NCBI GenBank assembly: GCA_021292165.1
Contig: CM037877.1
Coordinates: 27,354,197-27,418,196 of the forward strand
Length of the DNA stretch: 64,000 bases
Direction of reading: 5' to 3'
Source: Shinisaurus crocodilurus
Taxonomy: Eukaryota > Chordata > Lepidosauria > Squamata > Shinisauridae
Shown: positions 11,437 through 23,160 of the stretch, one piece after another
Layout of the letters: the number at the start of each line of letters is the position of its first letter
How positions within the stretch are numbered: position 1 is the stretch's first letter
Made by a program: the position numbers and the translations under genes
The notes under the pieces: generated by a model
The model's database searches: none
What the model saw: only the letters and a program-made list of their open reading frames with translations
What the model was told of the DNA's origin: nothing

Positions 11437-12809
11437 TGCTTCCCTTCCTTCTGTGAAAGGTTTCTGATCCAGACAGTGGAGCATTTCTGCTGGCAGAACA
11501 GGGGAGGAGGTGATCATCACTGTTTCCCCCATCACCCTGCAGTCCCCTAAGCGCCCCCTGAATCCCTGCTCTGGAGAGTTAAGGGTCCCTCCAGAACAGT
11601 GGGAGAGGCCACGAGAGGGCTGCAGAGGGAGGGGGAATCAGTGACAAAATCACCTCCCCCCTTCCTACTAACTAGAGCATCCCAAGCAGAACTCCCTTCA
11701 GGGAATGTTCCTATTAGTGGTGGGAAACCCTGGGTCCAACCCAATGGCTACAGACCTATCAAAAGTTATTAACTATGATAGCTTAATGGAACCTCCATGT
11801 ACAGAAGCAGTATGCCTCTAAATTCCAGATATTTGGGACAAACATGGGGGGGGGGGAGATGGCCATCAACCTCCTTTTCCACTTGTGGATTCCATATGCA
11901 TCTAGCTAGCTGCTTTATTGGAAACCAAATGCCAGATAATGGATTGTCTGATCCAGCTAAGCTATTCTTCCCAGGTACAACAAAATCCCAATGATTTCAA
12001 AAGAACTTAAGTGCTTAACAGAATGGTTGTGCCCCATTCATTTCAATGGGACTCAGAAACACCTAACTTTTTCTGGATTTCCCCAAATGTAGTCATGGCC
12101 CATGGGGATATTTTAACTTTAAAGTATGGCTCACATGTACACATTCATCACTGACTCCAGCATCAAGTGATGATGTGCATATGTGAACAAGGCATGAGTC
12201 ATCACAAACTAAACACCAGACACAGCTTTCATATCACAACACCTGACAACCACATTTTACAATAGAGTCCTTTTACAAGTTCAGCTGAAAGTCATCCAGT
12301 CTTAAGCAAATCAGATAATGTACATACATGTATGAACCATGCCTCATTTTCTAACAAATATGTGAACCCACCAAGAGGTATAGACTTGGACAGATACACA
12401 GGATTGGGCTGTTAGCTGTTCACAAGGTCTCAAGAAAACAGGAACCATGTCTTAACGTTAGATTTAAATGTTAGGAAATATTCTGACCCGTCCTCCAAGG
12501 TTCAGTAATGGAATGAACTGCCTATGGTGGGTGTGGAGCACGTTTTACTCAGAACATGTTTTTGAAGGCAGGATGGGCTAGGCTCAGCGAGGAATGTTTG
12601 AGTATCCTGCACTAGAAGCAGAGATTTTGGCCAAAATCACAAATGCATTTTAACACCCGGTATAATTATCACTCTGGACATTTCCTCTGCTTAACTGAGC
12701 ATTACTACCATTCACAAGTTATACTTCCCCTAGTTTAAGTCATTCACACCCTCCAGAGTGGGAGATGACACTCCTTGAAACTATACTCAAATACAGTTGC
12801 TTAATATAC

Positions 12810-13301
12810 TGGCTGCATTCAGATGTAATGCTAAAACATGGTTTCTAAAGCCAGACAGGATTTGACACTATATCTGAACTTATGCCAGTTTACAAACCTT
12901 GATTTTCAAAAGGCTGTCAGATCAGGATAACAAACCACAGCTTGTAGCTGGTTCGCAAGTCACAGTTTGTACTAATTGTGGTTTCCTATTCTGCACCATG
13001 GAGACAGCAGCAGCTGAGTGCTGAAACGAAAAGCAAGAAGCAGACAAGGGCTCTAAACCAGGGCTCTCCAACCTTGTGTCCCCAGATGTTGCTGGACTAC
13101 AGCTCCCAGAATCCCTTATCATTAGCCATGCTGGCTGGGTATGCTGGGAGCTGTAGGCCAGCAACATCTGGGGACCCAGGGTTGGAGAGCCCCGCTCTAA
13201 ACTATGGTTTTCTTGTGGTACGTCTGAAAGCTCAAACCATGGTGTGGGTTTGTAACTGTGGTTAGCAAACCATGGCTCGGCATGATGTCTAAATTGAGCC
13301 A
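12810..13301. mobile_element. Foldback MITE with AACCATGG palindromes (copy 4), hosting a nested MITE
   Basis: The ends tggctgcattcagatgtaat and catgatgtctaaattgagcca are imperfect inverses. It contains aaaccatggtgtggg and aaaccatggctcgg. A 136-bp hAT MITE at 13059-13194 is inserted inside it. Confidence 0.55.
13059..13194. mobile_element. MER5-like hAT MITE, 136 bp, perfect 8-bp TSD
   Basis: Ends cagggctctccaacc and ggttggagagccccg. Target duplication ctctaaac at 13051-13058 and 13195-13202. The core is an inverted pair, cagatgttgctggac and gccagcaacatctg. Confidence 0.9.
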
Positions 13302-14351
13302 CAGGATAATTTAGCCTCCCCACAATATCTGGCTATCTGCTCCTAGCAAACAAAATAGTTTGAGAGCATGATAGCTTTTGCCATTTGCCATTTTCCTTTG
13401 TTGAACTAGCAGGGGAGGTTTCCTTCCTCTTCCTGTTGCTTTCATAACTGTGTTTAAAACTGCTGTGTTTTATCATCTTCTTGCATGTATGTTTTTTATC
13501 TTTACCGTAAGCTACTCTGATTGTTTTTAATAGAGGCAGAATATTTAAAAAAAAATACACTCAACAAAACTAAACCTTCACCTAGGACAGAAAAGAGTTC
13601 AATTCAAAATCAGGGATTTCTCCCTCCACCTCTTTTCTTCTCTCCTCCTTCCTATTAATAGTGATGAGATAATTCCATGCAATGTGGACAGCTTAACATA
13701 TACATAAAGGCCATTCTCAAATGTATACAACTATGTGGAAATAGTGGTGGAGTCACAATGTATTTCAAACAGAACACAGACAGAACACGCATGCATACGA
13801 TCGATTGCAAGAAGGTTGGAACACGACTGTAAACCTACCTTCCTACATGGTCTTCAGTCAATCTCAAAACATGACATGAGGGTATTTAAAACTGCATTTC
13901 CGTCTTTTACACATGCACAACAGCAGGAGGACCTATAATGTCAAAAATGTTCTAGAAGGTTTTTTCTTAACCTGCAAAATCTTAAATACCAAATATTCGG
14001 TGGGCATTTCAGTACGAGCAGATTGCAACTCTTCTCCATGATTCACAGACACTATCCTAATGGTAACTGTGATGGTCTCAGAAAATACAACACAGATAAG
14101 CCATCTCAATAGCAACAGAGATCCTGGCAAGAGAAGAGAGCCAAGGTTTTTTTTCTCTACAAGTTGCTATCTGACCAGAACAACTTACCGGAAGAAGCCT
14201 GTATTGCCCACAGCAACAGAATAACTAGCATGCAATAGTTCTCACAATCGGAATCATCTATACAAGCTCTGAGCCCAGATTTAATTCCTTTGATCTACAG
14301 GTCTACTAGGATTTCCTAGAATCATACTGTTGCCTGTCAACAGTAGACTAG

Positions 14352-14510
14352 ATCAGTCTTCCATGCTCTGGTGCCTTCCAGATCTATTGCGCTGCAACTC
14401 CCATTATCTTCAGTCAGCATTGTCAATGGACATACTGGCTGGGGATAATGGGGTTGAAGTCCAGCATACCTGGAAGGCCCCAGGTGGAGGAAGGCTGGTC
14501 ACTAAAAGGA
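14352..14510. mobile_element. MER5-like hAT MITE, decayed
   Basis: Contains gtgccttccagatctattg and the inverted pagination gtccagcatacctggaagg, then aggaaggctggtcacta. Terminal duplications are no longer clear. Confidence 0.55.
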
Positions 14511-14690
14511 TTGCGAACCTGTCTAAGTATAAGGCAGATTATTATGAGTTGGCATATCTTCTGGAGTTAGTAAGGTCCTATCCCATTAAAAAGGATGCTA
14601 GGATAGAGTTAGGAAACGCCTCTGACCAAGACCCTAAAGAGCTGCTGTTAGTCAGAGCAGACAGGCTAAATAGACTGTTCCCTTATTAAG
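14505..14690 (+). other. Unexplained 60-codon open segment
   Basis: Just after the MITE at 14352-14510 the plus strand stays open to a TAA near 14689. The predicted peptide has a non-repetitive, protein-like composition (for example KYKADYYELAYLLELVRSYP and RADRLNRLFPY). I do not recognise it. It lies in PLPP1 intron 1 on the opposite strand. It could be a fragment of an unknown transposon or retrocopy, or chance. Confidence 0.25.
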
Positions 14691-14861
14691 CGTAACCGTC
14701 CTTCCTATACCCCAATGGAATATTTAACCACTTCCAGTAATCAACAAGAAAGGATAATCAAAAGTGCAAAATGGGAGTGCCAAATTTCTCATTTTTCTTC
14801 AGAAATATGATTTTTTTTTTGTCCCTGTTTCAGTTTGTAGCAATTCCTGTGATCAGAATTA

Positions 14862-15035
14862 ACAGCACAAAAAGAGCCGTGCTGAATTGGACCAAAAGCC
14901 TATCTGGTCCAGTGTTCTGTTCCCACAGTGGCCCACCAGATGCCTGTGGAAAGCTCACAAGCAGGACATGAGGGCAACAGCACCCTCCTGCTGTTGCTAC
15001 ACAGCAACTGGCATGCAGAAGCATACTGCCTGATG
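14862..15035 (-). mobile_element. CR1-like LINE 3' UTR fragment
   Basis: Contains gagccgtgctgaattggac, gttctgttcccacagtggcc and caccagatgcctgtggaaag. The same unit is seen at 17695, 31500, 40925 and 49255. Confidence 0.65.
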
Positions 15036-15039
15036 AATC

Positions 15040-15945
15040 AGTTAACCAAATAGCAAAGTGCTTCAGTTCTTAGGCAGGGTTACAAGCAATTGTTCTGGTT
15101 GTTAGGGAAGGAAGTTTGAGAAGGGAGGGGAAGCCAAGAGGAAATCCTCAGTTCAGAATGCTGATGTCCACAGAACAAGGAGTGCCAACATATTAATATC
15201 CGCAGAGGTGAAAAATGTGCTTCCCTTGGCAAATATAGATATAGATATATAGATATAGATATATCTGTTTGGTTACTTTTTTCATTACGTAATCTGTTTA
15301 CATTAGCAAAATATTCCAGTTGAGAGTAAAGGTTTTACCCCCCTGAAAAAAGCACCACACGCTTAAAAAATAACTCAATGTGTCTGATTAACATAACAAG
15401 ACGTCCTTCGATAAGCTCTTGCATATACAGCAATTACAAAAATCAACCTCATGGTTGAAGCCACTGCATCAATCCATGCTATAATTTTATCACAATTCTG
15501 ATTAACAGTTTGCATTTCTCAAGGTGAAATCAATTCACATTTCTAACACAGAGCAAAGTACAAAGGGCTCAGGAAGACTTGGTCCCAATAGGCATATTAC
15601 AGGAGTTTAAAAGAATTTTCATGCAGCTGTGTGGGTTTCTAACAGAAAGAGCAGAGCTAGTATAATTTGGCATTGAAAAGAGCTGGCACTAGAGGAACAA
15701 ACAAAGAGCAGTACATGATATCTGGCAGGAACAGCATTAGGCTCTGGCAATAGAGCCCCCTCCGACTTTGCTCAAAGAGTCGAGCATTTTCCTTTGTTGT
15801 GGTTAGATACAAAGAGAGCGTTGGTTTCAGAAATATCTCGCTGGTAAACGAATTGAAAAAGGAAATAGGAAGAGTTAGATTACAACACCACTAAGGTAGA
15901 GGCAAAAAATAGTTTTCAAAAGCCAGGCATAATAAAAAGCAAAGG
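15040..15945. other. Intronic DNA without recognisable feature
   Basis: Apart from an (atagat)n microsatellite at about 15233-15264, I see no repeat end, exon or RNA gene here. Confidence 0.5.
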
Positions 15946-16744
15946 TAGTCATGCTGGCCATAAGAAAAATTCCAAAATTGGTATTACAGCTACGCCTTTA
16001 TTAGGCAAATAGTGTGCAAGCTTTTGAGTTCTCCAGAACCCTTCATCAGGCCAGCTGGCAAACCGGGGGGGGGGGGGGGGAGGCAGGCTGATGTTGAAGT
16101 TATGGAGTCTGCCTTTAGTCACAGTCTTATGATGGAATATTGGAGGAGATAGCAGACATTCAAATTAGGCTCTAGTAGGCTCTGAAAAGAGTAAAACATT
16201 AGTTCATCAATCAACTGTCATAGTTAATTAACAGAATGTATTTAAATAAATTTGTATACTCATGTTTTTATACTGTTGGTGCTTTTTTGAGAAACTGGAG
16301 CATATACAGAGTAAGAATAACAATTTCCTTCACTGTTAGAAGGAAAGGCCATCTTTAATGCTTTCTTTCATACCTTAATACAGTAACAGACCAGAAACAA
16401 AATAGACTCAAAAATAATAATTGTGTGCCCTTAAATCTCACCTCCATCAATTAAAACTTTCCCTCACCATTCATAATAGCCCCTCTCAAGTAGTAGTCCT
16501 GAATTACAGTTCAGTATACATTACCACTGAGCAGGAAGCTACTGGTTAGATGCTAGCATCAATCAAGCAGATGAAACTTAAAGTGACTACATTGTCTGGA
16601 CTCTGACAGCTTCACTTGCCATTGCTGGGGTGATGGTTGGTGTTGTAACCTCATTTCACATAATGATTTCATTAAAACACTGGATTTCATTAAAACAGTT
16701 TTCAAGCTTTTTTTGCAAAAAAAACCCCATGTGCTTGATATTCG

Positions 16745-17016
16745 TTGATTTATTTATTTTTTCCCACAAGGAACCCAAGGCGGCTTACATACAGTATTTT
16801 TCCATGTATAAGACTATACTTTTTCCTAAAATTGTTAGACTAAAAATTGAGGGTAGTCTTATACACGGAAGTAAGCCAAGGAGAGAACCGCGCGGTTGCG
16901 AAACTGCGCAGTGGGGGGCGTCTTATACATGGGGGCGTCTTATAGACGGAAAAATACGGTAATCCTCCTCCTCCTCTCCATTTTATCCTCATAACAACCC
17001 TGTGAGGTAGGTTAGA
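16745..17016 (-). mobile_element. Sauria-type SINE interrupted by a TA-target MITE
   Basis: The 3' half of a Sauria SINE (tttatttattttttcccaca, ggcggcttacata, then tttatcctcataacaaccctgtgaggtagg in pieces) is split after cggcttaca. The uninterrupted copy at 32170 shows the empty site directly. Confidence 0.8.
16792..16959. mobile_element. TA-target (Tc1/mariner-type) MITE, 168 bp
   Basis: The inverted ends (cagtatttttcc... and ...ggaaaaatacgg) continue inward to tataagac/gtcttata. The target TA is duplicated at 16790-16791 and 16960-16961. The host SINE copy at 32 kb reads cggcttacataatcctcc with a single TA, which confirms the insertion boundaries. The superfamily is inferred from the TA duplication and the TIR. 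Confidence 0.85.
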
Positions 17017-17231
17017 AAAAAAAAAGTCCATCTAGTGACAAATGCAGGGCGGGACGACAGGGAGGCAAAGATCACCTCCGCTGCTCCACCCACTCTGCAT
17101 AGGATGCCCATAAGCCTCCGAGTTTGGGTGCTAACAGGCATCGCAATAGGACTGTGCCTTAAGAAAGAAGTACTGTTAAGTTGTTTTGACTTCTATATTA
17201 CTTCCTTCAAAAATTATTCATTGATTTATCT

Positions 17232-17576
17232 CAGGGGTAGGCAACATGGTGCCCACGGGCACCAACACACCCTCAGAAACCTTTCCTGGCACCTCCAAGG
17301 TGTCCTACCCCTTCCCCCTTTTTTTCAGTTTCCCCGCTTTCTTTCCAGCAGCGGGGATTGCTGTTAAATAGGTTTCTGTTGGTGTTGAAAACTGGATTCA
17401 AACAAGTTGTTTAGTGTGTTGGGACTCAGGTCTCACCACTGCCTTGTACTCGAGTCTTTTGGACAGTTTACTTGTCCTTTGCCATGCCTACCATGGCAGC
17501 CATTTTGTGGTGATGCCCAGGATAGTTTCTCAAATTGCCAAATATGCCTATGGTCCAAAAAGGCTGCCTACCCCTG
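17232..17576. mobile_element. hAT-type MITE, 345 bp, perfect 8-bp TSD
   Basis: Ends caggggtaggcaac and gctgcctacccctg. Duplication atttatct at 17224-17231 and 17577-17584. Confidence 0.9.
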
Positions 17577-17694
17577 ATTTATCTATAAAACCATTAAAAA
17601 TATCAAGAAAGCGTCACTTTCTTTTATCAGTGTTAATACATTCTAACACTCTGTATATCTTACATATTTCCTTTTGTCTTGCCCTGCATCATAA

Positions 17695-18618
17695 GCACAT
17701 AAGAAGAGCCATGTTGAATCAGATCTATGGTCCATCTAGCCCAGCATTCTGTTCACACAGTGGCCAACCAGCTGCCCATGGGAAACCCACAAGCAGAACT
17801 TGAGTGCAACAGCAGCCTTCCACTCAGTTTAACTACGCACTGTGTGAAGAACTACTTACCGGTACTTTTATCTGTCCTGAAACTGCCACCAATCAGCTTC
17901 ATGGGATTACCATGGGTTCCAGTATTATGAGAGAGGTACAGGCCTATGGCTCATGCTGGCTCAAGCTTGTCTGAGCATGGAAAGCTAAGCAGGGTCAGGC
18001 CTGGTTATTACTTGGATGGGAGACCCCTCCTCTAGTTTCCTGCATTAAGCAGGGGGGTTGGACTCAATGGCCTTGTAGGCCCCTTCCAACTCTATGATCT
18101 ATGAATCTATGAGAGTGGGACAAAAATGTCTCCCTATCCACTTTCTCCACACCATGTATAATTTTGTACACCTCTATCATGTCTCCCCTTACCCACCTTT
18201 TTTCTAAGTTAAACAATCCCAGACGTTGTAAGCTTTCATCATAGGAGAATTGTTCTAGCACCCTGACCATCTTAGTTGCCCTGTTCTGCACTTTTTCCAA
18301 CTCTACAATATTATTTTTTAGGTGCGATGACCAGAACTGTACACAGTATTCTAAGTACGGTTGCACCATAGAGTTGTATAAGGGGAGTATGATCTTGGCA
18401 GTTTTATCTTCAATTCCTTTCCAAATTAAGCCCAACATGGCATTTGCATTTTTCACAGCTGCTGCACACTAGGTTGACATTTTCATGGAGCTGTCCATCA
18501 CAACCCCAAGATCTCTTTCTTGGTCAATCACTGCTAGCTCAGATCCCATCAGCTTATACTTGAAGGTGGGATTTTTTGCCCCAACGTGCATCACTTTACA
18601 CTTGCTTTCATCCTCCTC
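17695..18618 (-). mobile_element. CR1/L2-clade LINE, 3' part, split by a 5S-SINE
   Basis: The minus-strand 3' UTR lies at 17695-17937 and the ORF2 C-terminus at 18114-18618. A conceptual open segment at 18064-18456 reads [25 protein letters not shown] and LGLFNLEKRWVRGDMIEVYK, the typical C-terminal part of CR1-clade reverse transcriptases. It is 5'-truncated and interrupted at 17938-18113 by a 5S-derived SINE, so not functional. Confidence 0.85.
17938..18113 (+). mobile_element. 5S-rRNA-derived SINE (copy 1) inserted into a CR1-like LINE
   Basis: The head matches 5S rRNA: gcctatggctcatgctggc, gaaagctaagcagggtcagg and cttggatgggagacc cover the internal pol III control region. It is followed by a CR1-like 3' tail (ggttggactcaatggccttg) and (tctatga)n. 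tatgagag flanks both sides. Copies lie at 22088, 44066 and, inverted, 57520. Confidence 0.88.
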
Positions 18619-18737
18619 TCTGTATTAGTTTATCACTTTTAGGAAACAGGGCCTCTTCAAACATGAAGAATTTCCTATACAGGAAACTCTTCTGTGTAAT
18701 CAAAAGCATACAAATTGCACGTAGATGTTATACAATA

Positions 18738-18935
18738 ATATCAATCAATCAATGTTTATTATACCGTTACAGACCATTCAATTATACAGTAATAGTATAG
18801 CCATCTATAGAACCGTTTGTACATGCGCTAGGAAGTTGCAACTGGTCATGGCTTCCTAGAACATGCAACATGTGATAAAAACAATACATGTGTCATCACT
18901 CTATATAACTATCTACACCTGGTTTGCACACTATT
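18738..18935 (-). repeat. Probable LINE 3' end with (atca)n tail
   Basis: It begins tatcaatcaatcaatg then tttattataccg, like the reversed tail of a LINE 3' UTR. The family is not identified. Confidence 0.3.
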
Positions 18936-19503
18936 TACTACACAGACTTGCTTTCTTTAGAAGAAATTAGGCTCATTCAGAGTGACCCCGAAACTGATTC
19001 TAAACTCAAGAAGAGACACTTTTACATTCATTAAACTGTGTTCTCAGTTTTTCTCCAGTTTGCAGAACTAGTCTATAATGAAGGCTGGCTGTCTCAGGTG
19101 CCAAATCCACTCTGTTGATTTCCTTCAACATTCCTACATGGGTGGGCTGGATGCCTCAGAAATTAAATGCTGTTCAAAACACAGGCACCTTTACCTCCAA
19201 ATATCCAACCATATCCAAAATCCAAGGCAGTCTACATGATGCTTACAAACAGCTACCCACCAAAATCATTCTGTTTATGGTATGTTTGTTGTAATCAAGC
19301 AAGAAACAGCTACGTTCATTGCTACTGATCACCTCCTAGGGAATACTGCAATGATGCAACCAAGAATTTCTGTAAAAGCAAACAGTTCAGCACAGGTTAA
19401 CTTTCTACAAAACATACTGAGTAATGAAAAAAAATGTATTCTTTCACCTTCTCAAAGTAGTGTAGAAATTGAATCCTGTACTCTCTCAAGATAAGCAGGA
19501 AGT

Positions 19504-19824
19504 CAGGGTTGGCCCTACCATTAGGTAGAGGTGATTACCTCAGGCAGCATATGCTGGGGGGCAGAAATGTCAGCCACCCAGCTATTTCTCCTGGACTCTT
19601 TGACTGTTCCCCTGTGTTGGGAGGACAGAGTTATGTATGCTATACAACCTAAACTGGGGCCCCTAAACTAGCCTGCTTCCTCAGGTATAGTGAAGGACAC
19701 TATTCCATTGCCAGTGTTGAAGCAAGATTCAACTACCAGTCCAGCTGGCTTCTATACATGGAATGGAAACAGGGCACCATCTTACCCTTCACCTCAAACA
19801 GCAAAATGTCTGGAGCTGGCCCTG
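19504..19824. mobile_element. hAT-type MITE, 321 bp
   Basis: Ends cagggttggccct and agctggccctg. Flanks caggaagt (19496-19503) and gaggaagt (19825-19832) form an 8-bp duplication with one mismatch. Related to 58294-58562. Confidence 0.65.
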
Positions 19825-20002
19825 GAGGAAGTACACATTTATGTAAACGAAGGCCCAAGCCAAACAGTACATAAATCAGTTTTAAGGATAAAGATCAGCT
19901 TGAACCACAAGAACCAAAGCAACATGTAATACTTTGCAAGAGGCACAGAGATGCCAGACTCTGACTTACATGCCTTAAAACCATGTGACAGACCTCAGGG
20001 AT

Positions 20003-20090
20003 TCAGTCACGCTGGCTGGGGGTGATGGAAGTTGTAGTCCAACACATCTGGAGGACACCTGGTTGGGGAAGGCTGTGCTAGAATGCCTCT
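20003..20090. mobile_element. MER5-like hAT MITE half
   Basis: Contains ggaagttgtagtccaacaca then tctggagg and ggttggggaaggctgtg. The left half is missing. Confidence 0.5.
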
Positions 20091-20340
20091 ATATGCAAGG
20101 ACACTTTAAAAAAACACATTTCATTTTACGCTGGACAATATAGTATTCAAGTTGGGAGGCATATCCACAATCACTAGGCTTAAAAAGCCACAGTTAATGT
20201 TGACAAAACCTAGGTACACTTTCTCATATGAGGAAGGCATTCCCTAACAGTCTAGTAGTTTTCCATTCCACATAAAGACTGCGAATTTAGCCAATTATTT
20301 AAAACATGTATCCACCCTAAACTAGCACATCCTCCCTAAG

Positions 20341-20530
20341 GGAGCAAGAAAATATAGGTATAGTACATGTAGCTGCACTGGTCCACTAGAAAAAAACCGA
20401 AAAGCAAAAGTAGTATAATGACTAACTAAAATGCTGTGAAGTAGTTCAACCTTTGAGTAAGTTGTTGAGTATTTTGCGAGGTTTTAGTTGGCCCTAATAA
20501 AAGGTATTACACTATTGTTGCTCTTTGCAG
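20341..20530. repeat. Interspersed repeat of the LINE/hAT 3'-tail type
   Basis: The gtagctgcactggtccac and agttggccctaataaaaggt segments are related to 15945-16050, 35280-35400 and 39340-39450, where gtctttaaggtgccacaaga is present. The class is unknown. Confidence 0.3.
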
Positions 20531-22087
20531 AAGTAAAAGGGAGTGAATGATCTTGAACTTTGTACACAACAGCTGACTGACAGGGAAAATACAAAGGTTT
20601 ATCCTTTCATATATGGCTTTGGGAGTAGGTAAGTGGGAGTGTACAAACTAATATGGGTTTCATAATTGGACTTAAAATATGAAGTAATACAAGTCGGCAC
20701 TATACTGTCTGAAACTAGAGTATCACTCTATACTACATGAAGCTCTCAGTGAAACTAAGTATTAAACAGAAAGCCCTTCTGGATATAATGGGAACCATCC
20801 CTTCCCTTGGCACACTGGAGTTTCCATAGTATGCAAGACTGGAAACATTTCCAGAACTTACTAGCTCTGTCTTTAAAACTGTGTCATTATTACATTGAGG
20901 GACATAAAACCAAATTGTAATGAACGCTTTAAGTAGTAAAATAGTTTAATAGAAAATGGGTATTCATATTTCCAAGGCAGCAAAAATCGCCAGCAATGGA
21001 CATCCTAAAAATAATTTCCTAATGTGAAGAAGATCAGCTTGGGTTATTTTTTTGGTTGGGTGGAGAAGTAACCCCTTCATCCTTTCCAGCAAAATTTGAG
21101 AATAACTGTTAGAAGTGGGGGGGGGGGGATGGCTAATGGTTCTGGTCAAAGCAAATGCAAGGAATTCACAAGGATCTGCCTCCAGTAGAATCAAAATATC
21201 TATCTGGATTGGATCTAGCTTTTATTCCACCAGCAGGAGCAAAACACTTCTGCCAGCAGAAAGAGGGAGAGGCGATCTTTGCCACTTCCCCCTCCCTCTG
21301 CAGCATCCAGTGCCACCTCCCCCACTGTTTCAAAGGGTCCCAAAACACTCCACAGCACATTGGGAGGGGGGATACGGGATGGGGGAATCGATGAAGTTGG
21401 CCTCCACAGACAGCAGGAGCCCTTCTATCCACAGCAGGCTTATGCTGGATCCTACCCCATACTGAAAGGGCAAGGGAATTCTCTTAGAAGAGATTGGTTT
21501 CTGCAGTTCCACAGTAAATGTGACTATAAGCTCAGCAATAAGTTGTGCATAACATACTGAACCATAATTTCAGAGTAGGAGAAATTCCCTCCAAACACTG
21601 ACCAGATCTGTTCAAGTGCTGGTCAATTTTCACAACAGATGTGTGTGGCGGGATAGAGATTTCATCCAGGTTTTCCCCTACCTTTCAACAAGGTGAAGAA
21701 ATCAGTTTCATTGGAGCAGAGCTGCCACCCTCCTAAATAACCCCTCACAAAGCTTAGTGTCAGAGGTATGGTAGGGATGTCCCATGTTCTGCAACTAAAC
21801 CTCATAATCATCATTTCCTGTGCTGAAACTAAGTCTAAGTATATACAATTGAAGTCAACACACATGCTTCCTCCATTATCCTCACCTCTGTTTTCCTCCC
21901 CTCCCTCTGTTGCATGCCCTTTGTTAAGTTTTAGACTGTAAGCTCCTCAGGGCAAGGACAGTGATTGTACTAAACAAACAAATCTACAATCATGCCACCT
22001 AAGTGCAGATAGCGGTATAGGTGCAGAATCCAGTATTCTTAGAATCTCCGCTCTTATTAAACACTTATTAAAGAACACAACTTTTCA

Positions 22088-22268
22088 GGCCTGTGGCTTT
22101 GGCTTATGCTGGCTCAGCTTGTCTGAGTGTGGAAAGCTAAGCAGGGTCAGGCCTAGTTATTACTTGGATGGGAGACCCCTCCTCTAGTTTCCTGCATTGA
22201 GCAGGGGGTTGGACTCGATAGCCTTGTAGGCTCCTTCCAACTCTATGATCTATGAAATCTATGAAACC
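22088..22268 (+). mobile_element. 5S-rRNA-derived SINE (copy 2)
   Basis: 5S-like head (gctggctcagcttgtctgag, gaaagctaagcagggtcagg, cttggatgggagacc) with the CR1-like tail ggttggactcgatagccttg and a tctatga end. About 180 bp. Confidence 0.88.
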
Positions 22269-22285
22269 TTTCTAATTCTTTAGGG

Positions 22286-22634
22286 CAGGGGTGTTGAACC
22301 TTAGGCCCATGGGCCAAATCCTACCCACCTGGGGGCCAAATCCAGCCCTCCAGGGTTTACCAGATGGCCACACCCCTTCCCCTGGCCCTACCACATTTCC
22401 CGCATCCACTGATCTTTTGGTGGTTTCCCGTCTTTTGTGTAGTTTTTCTCCCCATCGTAAAAAGGTGAAATGCCCCTCCTAGGGCTTAGTTACAGGCAGT
22501 AACAGCTTTAAGCTAAAATATGGTGGTATTTTGGCCCCTTTTTGCCTTAGGCCCCACCAACCAGTAGAACTGGCCCCAAGAGCTTCTCCAAAATTGAACT
22601 CGGCCCTCAGGCTCAAAGAGGCTTGACACCTCTG
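22286..22634. mobile_element. hAT-type MITE, 349 bp (caggggtgttgaacc family)
   Basis: Ends caggggtgttgaacc and gcttgacacctctg. TSD ctttaggg at 22278-22285 and ctttgggg at 22635-22642. The family recurs at 44885-45080 (half), 53872-54186 and 59827-60163. Confidence 0.88.
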
Positions 22635-23160
22635 CTTTGGGGTATGAAGGTGCAAGGTCAATGCTTGTGCATGACTCAGGGTAGCCACTGAGGATATCCT
22701 CAGTGGCCAGGGAGGGGAAGGCTTCAGTGCTCTACATCAGTGTTTGCCTTTCCATGACCAGTGGTAGCAAATAAGTCACTTATTTCATGTAAATATGCAA
22801 GTTTAACTGATCTGTATAATTTACAAAGTTGCGGGATTTAGCTTTTCTTAGCAAAGAATTGTGCATAATTTTATCTGTAAATGCGAAGAAACAGCTTCGC
22901 CATCAATATATCTAGTACAACTAATATAGCAGCAAATGTGATACTACAGAGTCAGGCTTATAACAATCCAACTTTATTTTATGACTCTATATATTTTAGA
23001 ACCGCAGTACTACCAGTCTGCCAATACAGAAAAAAAACACCCTATCAATTATAGATCAATTAAAAGATACAAGAGGCATTCTGGAGTCTTGATACCACTT
23101 TAGACTCATTCAATTTTTTATGAAAGGAAAAACACTCACTGTAGGCAAGAGTCACAAAAG

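Noticed and set aside
17938..18113. A 5S rRNA gene
   Set aside because: Only parts of 5S are kept. The sequence runs into a CR1-like tail with (tctatga)n and recurs in four dispersed copies, so it is a SINE.
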